From contig JAIXMR010000040.1 in assembly GCA_025677835.1 (NCBI GenBank), positions 62,001 to 126,000 of the forward strand: a stretch of 64,000 nucleotides of DNA, in the 5' to 3' direction. Position numbers and translations under genes: made by a program. The notes under the pieces are model-generated. The model was not told where the DNA came from, made no database searches, and worked only from the letters and a program-made list of their open reading frames with translations. This document shows positions 57,321 through 64,000 of the stretch, piece after piece (the first letter of the stretch is position 1; the number at the start of each line of letters is the position of its first letter). This DNA is from Sporodiniella umbellata. Its lineage: Eukaryota; Mucoromycota; Mucoromycetes; Mucorales; Rhizopodaceae.

Positions 57321-59305
57321 CTTATTGTGAAAAAGAGAGCAAAATAAAAGACAAACAGAAGAAGTCCGAAAATTTTTCTTGGTGTCTGGCGGGTGACGTA
57401 AATTTGCGTATGTGACGTTCAAGCTATCGTAAAATTAAAACGGGATCGTTAAAGTAAGGAATTTGTATAGTCATTCGCGTTGGTCAATCACGACTCACAT
57501 CTTCAACATTAACCACTTAACGCTTTTTTGTTGTTTAAAAACACCTTTCTCAAATAAATCGTATTTGTTTTCGTTCCAACTTGTCAAAATAGCAAAGTCA
57601 TCAACTGAACCTAAAAACCTCTTTCAAAGTCTCTTGCTAAATGTATAGATGTCCCAAACAACCTCTAAAAAACTTAAAAAGCAAATAGCATTTTTGCTTT
57701 TGCATCTTTAGCAAACAACCTTAACCTAAGATCTACGTGGTTTTAAGGCATTTTGTTTAGGTCTGAAAAAGTCTTCAGCAAAGAGATAGTTTTACAGGTA
57801 AATTTGAATATCAAGATTGAAATGTATACATACTTTGCAGTGACCGATGCTATTATTTGCTGAAAGAAAACGGACATGTTTTATTATTGGCGCTCTGTAT
57901 ATGTAGCTGAATACAAAATACAGGAAAAAGTGTGCTTCATACTTTACAAGATACCCTATGTTCATGTTAGATGCTTCAGAACTCGAAGAACTCATTGGCG
58001 GTTGAGCTTTCTTTTTAAAAACACAAGACTAATAAGATTTAGTGCCAGAAGTTCGACTTGACTCTAGTGCGCAAACGGTATTTACTCATGTTTTCCCTTT
58101 CTTATTAGTTAGACTCTGCGTTATTTTTGAATGAACAGTATCTGTTGATCGTGTATGCCTTGGTCAGTATGTTTAAAGAAAACACAATATAAGACCTTTA
58201 AACAGCTAAAAAAAAAAGGATATATTTGCCATTGTATCTTTGTTGAAAGTATCTGATTTTCAGGGTTTTTTTTTACTTAAAGGAAGATCCTCCCAAGATC
58301 TCGAGTACTGTTAAATTAAGCTAAAGTTATAACATGCTAAAGGTGCTACGTTATGCGTTAGAAAGATGTACGTTTTTGAAAGTTTGTATATATTGAGAGC
58401 CGCTTTCCAATAGAATGAGACTTTTTTGGCATTATGGATAGCTTTTGTCTGTATACTAAAAGCGTTACCCTGTTCATCTGTTTTTTCTCTGACATACTAA
58501 AAGTACTGTTTTGCACAAAAAAAGACTCTCATGAACCCTGGGCCTTTATTGAATTTAAACACAAAGCATTTAATAAGAATATTCTGTACTCCAATTACAC
58601 AAGAAGAATAACGACATTAAATGTGTATCCAATAAATGGCAAGGAAGCACCCTAAGCTAATATTTATTTGTTAAGTATTACCAAGGGCTGGGTAGGAGCA
58701 CACGGTATTTTTGTACTTTAACTCCTCTTTGAGATGTACATTAGTCATGTATATAAAGTCTTTATCATGTACAAATATAAGTAACGCCTTTGCACTATTA
58801 CAGTAAAAATGGTAAATTCTGTCACTTTGAAAAATTGGGTAGCTGTAACTAAGAGATAAATACCATTAAACTAAAACCCAGGGTACTAAATCAGAAAAAG
58901 GTTGCCCCAAAAAGAAACCTATTTGTCCCTATGTCTACATATTTTGTCTCGGCTTTCAGATAAAAATAGGTTTGTTTGACAAAGACTATCAAATCTATAT
59001 ATGCGAACGAGACAATAGATGAAAAGATAAAAATAAAGTAAAACGGATGATGCGATAAAAGTTGTTGGCTTTGAGAGACTTTCTCAAGCTTCTAAAAAGG
59101 ATAACTTGTTGTGCATTATGTATGTGTATTTACAGTGTAAAGCAAGATGAAATAAAAGTAAATGCAATACAAAAAGCGAATATAAACGAAATCAAATATC
59201 AGTGTGTGGGAGTTTGCCGACAATTATCTTGACAATGTTTGGGTTGCTCTTAATACGAATAGTTAGTAATGAGCTTTATATGATGCTATTTTATATTTTG
59301 AGTTT
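57321..59305. other. Intergenic, 2 kb
   Basis: AT-rich without coding character; no repeats or RNAs recognised. Confidence 0.6.
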
Positions 59306-60400
59306 TTACCTTAAAAATTGTTCCAAATCTTTACTATTCGTTGCCAATCCTGCAAAGTCAATTACTACAATACATATCTTATCCTTGGTACAAATATATG
59401 ACAACAGATCTAGTATATCGAAAGGTAACATGGTTATAACAAGTAATAAAAAAATCTCCCTTTTCTCACCTTGCATGTCTCCATCTGCAGTTATCTTTGA
59501 CAACATATCAGTATTCTTTTTTAAGTCTCTAGCAAGCAAAGGTTGGTTTGCGTTACAAGAAACGCTTGCAAATACTTTTGTTACAAGTGATCTTTCCTTG
59601 AGGTTTGTGCTCATTTGGTTTAAGAGGCGAATGCGTATACTATCGTCTTTTTCACCGGTTGACTTTCTTATATAGCCAATGATTTCATGTCCGTTTTCTT
59701 TAAGGTTTCTGATGTTTTCTTGGTGCCGAGATAATGTTTCAACAATATCTTTAATAATAGACTCTGAGAAATAAATTAGTTATGGAAACGATAACAGTTT
59801 CCGTATACTATATCTTACCAATGTATTGATCCTTTACTACATACATAATACGAGCTAGGATTCTGTGGTTGATTTCATCTTGCTTTCTTTTGGTTGTGGC
59901 TTTCATTAGCCCCAACTCTCTTGCTCCACACCATTTACTGAAGCCATGTGCGTTCATATTGTTTAAGATATTTGAATGCTTCCACACTGTGCTAAGAATG
60001 TCATTCATACTTAAGCTTCTGCAAACATGTATCTCCTTATTCTTTGGATCCGACGGTAACATTGTAATATTTAAAAAACTGATCAATTGTGCAGAGGGAA
60101 CTTAAGAAAACAGTATGAGTACTTATATTACTGAACGTAAAAGTGTAGTAACTAACCAATTTCTCTTTTGTTAGTTTGCGGGACATGAGTTGCTTCAATT
60201 TCATTCGTGTATGTGTGGTTATTTATGGGGTCCATGAATACACTATTTTTATATAATAAAAACGGTTTCGTGGGATCGTCTCCATAACAGATTTCAGTTT
60301 GTATGTTCTCGATCGCTTTCAGCAATTCTTCAGCTTTTTGCTTGTTATATGGTTGATGGTAGAACATGCAAATGGCTTGTTCACGTGTGATTATTACCAT
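59306..60400 (-). CDS. Unknown protein with YxRKS serine-recombinase-like domain
   Basis: Four exons: 60400-60157, 60100-59819, 59763-59470, 59409-59306; 307 aa. All joins are at GTTAGT/GTAAGA/GTGAGA donors and stay in phase. The N-terminal 175 residues (QKAEELLKAIENIQ, MNDILSTVWKHSNILNN, KQDEINHRILARIMYVVKD) match nothing known to me. From about residue 205: GHEIIGYIRKSTGEKDDSI, RIRLLNQMSTNLKERSLVTK, ARDLKKNTDMLSKI, ICIVVIDFAGLATNSKDLEQ. The Y-x-R-K-S start, a helix with R-x3-L and an aspartate strand recall the catalytic fold of serine recombinases, but there is no DNA-binding C-terminal domain and the protein ends there. An alternative upstream start through exons 60715-60665 and 60430-60157 (334 aa) is also in phase. 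It lies beside transposon debris. Function is not assigned. Confidence 0.6.
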
Positions 60401-60526
60401 GGATATTACGAGGTCGATAAGGCAATTGAACTTAGCAATTAATATAAAAGCGAAAATTAATAAACAAGCAACAAAGGAAAAATATTTGAAAAGAAAGTGG
60501 ACAAGATAGTTTACGTTTGAAAAAAA

Positions 60527-60610
60527 TGGACAGGGTAATGGACAGGGTAATGGACAAAGTAATGGACAAAGTAATGGACAAAGTAATGGACAAGGTAATG
60601 GACAAGATAA
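60527..60610. repeat. 12-bp minisatellite, seven copies
   Basis: Unit TGGACARRGTAA (variants TGGACAGGGTAA, TGGACAAAGTAA, TGGACAAGGTAA, TGGACAAGATAA) repeated seven times head-to-tail. A decayed copy lies at about 60497-60508. It sits between the transposase remnant and the recombinase-like gene start. As the unit is 12 nt, the minus frame stays open through it (CPL repeats). Confidence 0.92.
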
Positions 60611-60671
60611 TTTGAGTCTGAAATATTTTGGATAAAATACTAACATAAAAATGATAATATTTACCTTGGGC

Positions 60672-61410
60672 CTAGTTTTTTTTATTAATGCACCTATCCC
60701 AGAAGATTTCAGCATGTTCAACCTAACCTTGACAGTCTTTAACAGTAATTAATCCGCAAGCTGAGAGATGTCAAAGTATCTGCCTCATCGAGTGGGTTTC
60801 TCTTGATATTGTTCTTTATTTTTGACCAGTATTCTTCGATTGGGTTCAAAAAAAGGAGAGTAAGGAGGCATGAACCAAGGTTTATACCCTCTCTTATTAA
60901 TAGCGTCAACAACAAATGCAGAATGATGAATTCTGCAGCTATCCATTACTATGAACAATCTTTTTTTGTCGTGCTTATCAAGTGTGTCTATCACTGTTTC
61001 AATAAATTTGACAATACGGTAAGCCGTGGTTCCTTTTTTTAAAGGCTTTTTCTTTTCAGGATCTTTTGCTTTTCTTTTTTTGCTGGCAGGGTTCACACAC
61101 TCTTGTTCCAGCTTTTCTGCGTCACTCTTTGTTAAAGACTCGACTTTGGAAAAATTGACCGTTCCAAAGTATACGATACATCCAATAATACTGATGTTAG
61201 TACCTCTTTGTTTTTAAACAGTGACATTCGCTGGTTCTCCTACTTTAGAACAGGCTCGGCCTCTTATCATGTCGGTATTAAACCCAGCTTCATCTACGAA
61301 TACGCAATTCTTTTGAAAGTCGATGCCTATTTCCCTCCATTTACTTACCATCTCATAATGAAGGCAAAGTGTCCTTTCGACGTCCCAATTTCAATTTTCT
61401 AGCCGTACCA
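60672..61410 (-). pseudogene. Tc1/mariner-type DDE transposase, degenerate and truncated
   Basis: Catalytic D1 in NCVFVDEAGFNTDM (61277-61297), then EPANVTV, an in-frame stop (61216-61214), ISIIGCIVYFGTVNFSKVES, D2 in RLFIVMDSCRIHHSAFVVDA, GYKPWFMPPYSPF, and E in NPIEEYW, 34 residues after D2 (DD34E) once a one-base insertion in a T run (plus-strand A7 at 60848-60854) is allowed for. A further shift leads to TVKDCQG, another stop (60725-60723), EHAEIFWDRCI and a final stop at 60672. The N-terminal helix-turn-helix domain is missing. It cannot encode active transposase. Elements of this type excise and insert at TA sites; no target duplication was identified. Confidence 0.85.
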
Positions 61411-61470
61411 AAAAAAAAAAGTGTACCAAACTTATTTTGAAATCGTACCAAAAAAAAATCAACCGTACCA
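61401..61470 (-). repeat. Four GTACCA motifs with A runs: probable transposon 5' subterminal repeats
   Basis: GTACCA occurs at 61405, 61423, 61445 and 61465 on plus (TGGTAC on the transposase strand), three times preceded by C and mostly followed by 6-12 A. They lie immediately upstream of the transposase remnant, where its terminal inverted repeat should be. No matching opposite end was found. Confidence 0.4.
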
Positions 61471-62529
61471 ATTAAGACTAAAACCTTGTGCTCCAACTAA
61501 AAGATACACAGCGCTAAAGGTACCAATCATACCTGGTCTGGGGTGCTAGTAGAGCTATATTCGTTATAAAGCACCAATAGAAAATGCGGCACTATGTATC
61601 CCCTTTCTATCTTTTCAAATATAATACACCGCCTGAAAACTTGCCAAGAAGAATTTTCTCAGAGCTCTGACTCTAATACTACAAAAATCGAAGGCTGGTC
61701 ATAAGCTAAATAAGCACAGAACAAAAAGGGTCATGCGAGAGTACTTGTAGTAGCATAGCTATACGATAAAAGGCTAGTGAAACCCTCTTCTAAAGAAGAA
61801 TCGATCTGGATTTATTTTTGCTTTTTTTTTTGGTTCAATAACCAAACAATGATCATTTCAATTGGTTTCGTAACACTAATCTGATCAAATCGTTACTTTG
61901 TGATACATGTCAATTCGCGCATATACGGAGGTAAAACTTATAGATTACATATTTCGCACTGTATACCTTACATTAAGCCATTCGGATTTAGATATAGTAT
62001 ACTTGAACTGTTCCGGCCCTATTAATGTTCTTATATCTCTTTTTGAGTGACTTTTCCTCGTCCTATGCTCTTTGTTTTTTGTAGAGGATCTGATAACCTC
62101 TGATAGGCTCGAAAAATTCTCCTATAAAAAAAAAAGCGGATGCTGTACAACGTTTCTCGAATTTCTGCCGTGCTTTTTGTTTCAAAGACTGACTGCAGTG
62201 GATACTTCTAAATGCAACAGCAATAATAAAAACGAAAACAGTATTTAGCTTGTGTAGAGTCTTGAGGTCATTGCTTTGTCAGTAAGATGACAAACTATTT
62301 GGAATTATAGTCTTTTTATTTGTTTTGTTTTTTTTTGGTTGAAGGACAATAAAAAACTTTTTTTACTGAATCCCCGAAAATATCTGATCATCAGATAATT
62401 TGGCTTTACCGCTTTTTAACATCTTATAAAAATCTTGTTTTTTCGCTCAAGTTTTTATTTGCTCTTTGCTTTCACAACGGCTACAATAACAACAATAAGT
62501 TTTAAATCCAAAAACTTATAATTTTAACA
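61471..62529. other. Intergenic, 1.06 kb, promoter of siderophore-type transporter
   Basis: No gene recognised. A GATA-type iron regulator site (HGATAR) is expected for such genes; TGATAA/AGATAA-like words occur (for instance 62391-62397), but they are too common in AT-rich DNA to claim. Confidence 0.5.
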
Positions 62530-64000
62530 ATGGTTGCTGTTGAGAACAACAGCGAACGATTCCAAGGCGTTGCCTATGTTGAATTATACAAAAAGGTTTG
62601 GAGCAACAAAGAGAAATACATCATATTCTTTGGGTAAGTCTGGGTGGCTTATTATCACTATTCAAATACTTATGATTAAATAGTTTGTTTGTGTTTTCAT
62701 GGGCCTCCAATTTTGAAGGCAACTTGACCTTTGCTTTGACTAACAAGGTTACAAGTATATTTGGCTCTAACAACTTAATCAGTATTCTGTCAACAATCAC
62801 ATATATTCTTCAAACTGCACTTCTTCCTATTTATTCAAAGTTATCCGATATGTTTGGCAGAGCCCATTGCTATACTGTGGGTCTGTTCTTCTATATCGTT
62901 GCTTTTATCATCTATGCTACTGCTAATAATTACAATACCTTGGTTGTAAGTAATTCGCAAAAAAAAAAAAAAAAAAAAAGTTATAAGAGGAACAAACAAA
63001 CTTATACATGTAACCAATAGGGAGGTCAAATTGTATATGCATTTGGTTTTTCTGCTACTTCTATTCTTGGGCCAATTGTTGTTGGTGGTAAGCAGCTGAG
63101 AACAAAAAGCTGAACAAACGCTAATAGTTAAAATAGATTTAACTACCGTTACCAATCGTGGTTTCTTCCAAGGTCTATATAACCTTCCCAGTTTGTTCAA
63201 TATCTTTGTGGCTCCTCGTGCAGCAGCTTTGCTTCTCAAGCAAGACCAATGGCGTTGGGGTTACGGGCTTGTTTGCATCATTTTGGGTGCTACTGCTATT
63301 CCATTGGTTGGAGGTCTTTGGTGGGTACATTTCAAGCTTAAGAGATCTGGACTCTTGGACGAATACAGATCCCAGCAAACAGACAAGAGCCCTCTCCACG
63401 ATTCTGAAAAAAACATTTTCCAGGTTATCTACTGGATTTTAGTTCAAATTGACATTGTTGGCAGCCTATTGCTTCTTGCCGGTCTTTGTCTTATTCTTCT
63501 TCCTTTAGTCTTAGCTTTGACCTTGTGGGGCGGCTGGTCAAGCGGAATCACAATTGGCACATTGGTGAGTGGCGTTGTCGCTTGGGGGCTTTTTGCTATT
63601 TGGGAATGGAAATTCTCTCCCAAGCCTATTATTCCTTTAGGTCGCTGGAAGTCATACACACCTATTTTGGGTGTTCTTGCCTTATCAACAGTCACATTGA
63701 TCTCTTCTACTAATTGGATGTACTACACAACCTACTTGATGGTTTCTCGCAAATATGACATCGATAAGGCTACATACCTTGAGCGTGGTTACAATGTAGC
63801 GTACATTCTTTGTGAAGTAGTTGTAGGTTACTTGATGAAACGTACTCGTAAATGGAGACCTTTTGTTTGGGCTGGTGTAAGCTTGATGATCCTTGGTGTG
63901 GGTCTTATGATTCCTGCTCGTTTGCCTAGTTCATCTGATGCCTTTGTCGTTGTTTCCCAAACAATTGTTGGTATTGGTTCAGGTTGTCTTTATATCCCTA
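62530..64000 (+). CDS. MFS siderophore-iron type transporter, 3' end outside window
   Basis: Four exons so far: 62530-62633, 62684-62945, 63021-63087, 63137 to the edge; at least 432 aa. It starts MVAVENNSERFQGVAYVELY, then TM1 GLFVFSWASNFEGNLTFALT, TM2 LISILSTITYILQTALLPIY followed by SKLSDMFGRAHCYTVGLFFY (the MFS D-x3-G-R loop), GGQIVYAFGFSATSILGPIV, VTNRGFFQGLYNLPSLFNIF, QWRWGYGLVCII and WGGWSSGITIG. Early SNFEGNLT and the RW-G-Y turn are characteristic of fungal ARN/Sit1/Mir siderophore importers, 14-TM proton symporters of ferric siderophores; some relatives export. Eleven or so helices are visible. Expression is likely iron-dependent by analogy only. The C-terminus is cut off. Confidence 0.88.

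Noticed and set aside
60527..60610. CRISPR-like array
   Set aside because: Units are contiguous 12-mers without spacers in a eukaryotic genome; it is a minisatellite.
60665..60715. Certain first exon of the recombinase-like gene
   Set aside because: It is in phase and has a GTAAAT donor, but coincides with the 3' end of the dead transposase in another frame; kept only as an alternative.

Overview
The window is eukaryotic nuclear DNA from a fungus, most likely an early-diverging filamentous lineage of the Mucoromycota (Mucorales-like); the lineage is my inference. The signs are short GT-AG introns (mostly 45-110 nt) in almost every gene, fungal families such as MUB1/samB, a tail-anchored septin-like GTPase and a siderophore transporter, AT-rich spacers, and many homopolymeric A/T tracts of 15-35 nt in spacers and introns. 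I see no prokaryotic operons, CRISPR arrays, rRNA or convincing tRNA genes. Exon boundaries below were worked out by hand, joining frames at consensus splice sites and checking against known family motifs.

Left part (1-37 kb) is gene-dense. Minus strand: a membrane-anchored TPR protein (partial at the edge) and a TFB1M-type mitochondrial rRNA dimethylase. Plus: an alpha-arrestin with a PPxY motif. Minus: a UspA-type stress protein, an XLF/NHEJ1-like end-joining factor and a QPRTase of NAD synthesis. Plus: a coiled-coil protein. Minus: a bHLH-zipper factor and a pyruvate dehydrogenase kinase. Plus: a DHHC palmitoyltransferase whose catalytic HC is carried by a 12-nt microexon. Minus: a 3-hydroxyisobutyryl-CoA hydrolase/mS47-like protein. 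Plus: a BRAP2-type RING/UBP ubiquitin ligase, eEF1B and MTHFS. Minus: Sec24. Plus: a GNAT acetyltransferase. Minus: Ddi1 and eIF3g. Plus: ribosomal proteins uS11 and eL39.

Right part (37-64 kb) is gene-poor, more AT-rich and has 1-3.4 kb spacers. It carries an orphan 125-aa basic protein, an intronless PIG-O/Gpi13 GPI ethanolamine-phosphate transferase, a small two-TM PPPY protein, an intronless MYND protein of the MUB1/samB family, a septin-like GTPase with a C-terminal membrane anchor, SmD3, an unusual five-frame gene with a YxRKS motif reminiscent of serine recombinases, a dead Tc1/mariner transposase beside it with a 12-bp minisatellite, and the 5' part of a siderophore-type MFS transporter running off the end.

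These are mostly unlinked housekeeping genes. Loose themes are mitochondrial function (TPR protein, TFB1M, PDK, HIBCH), translation (eEF1B, eIF3g, uS11, eL39) and ubiquitin adaptors (arrestin, PPPY protein, MUB1-like, BRAP2, Ddi1). The most unusual items are the recombinase-like gene with its transposon neighbourhood, the membrane septin, the catalytic microexon and a 301-bp MITE-like inverted-repeat unit at 20.3-20.6 kb.
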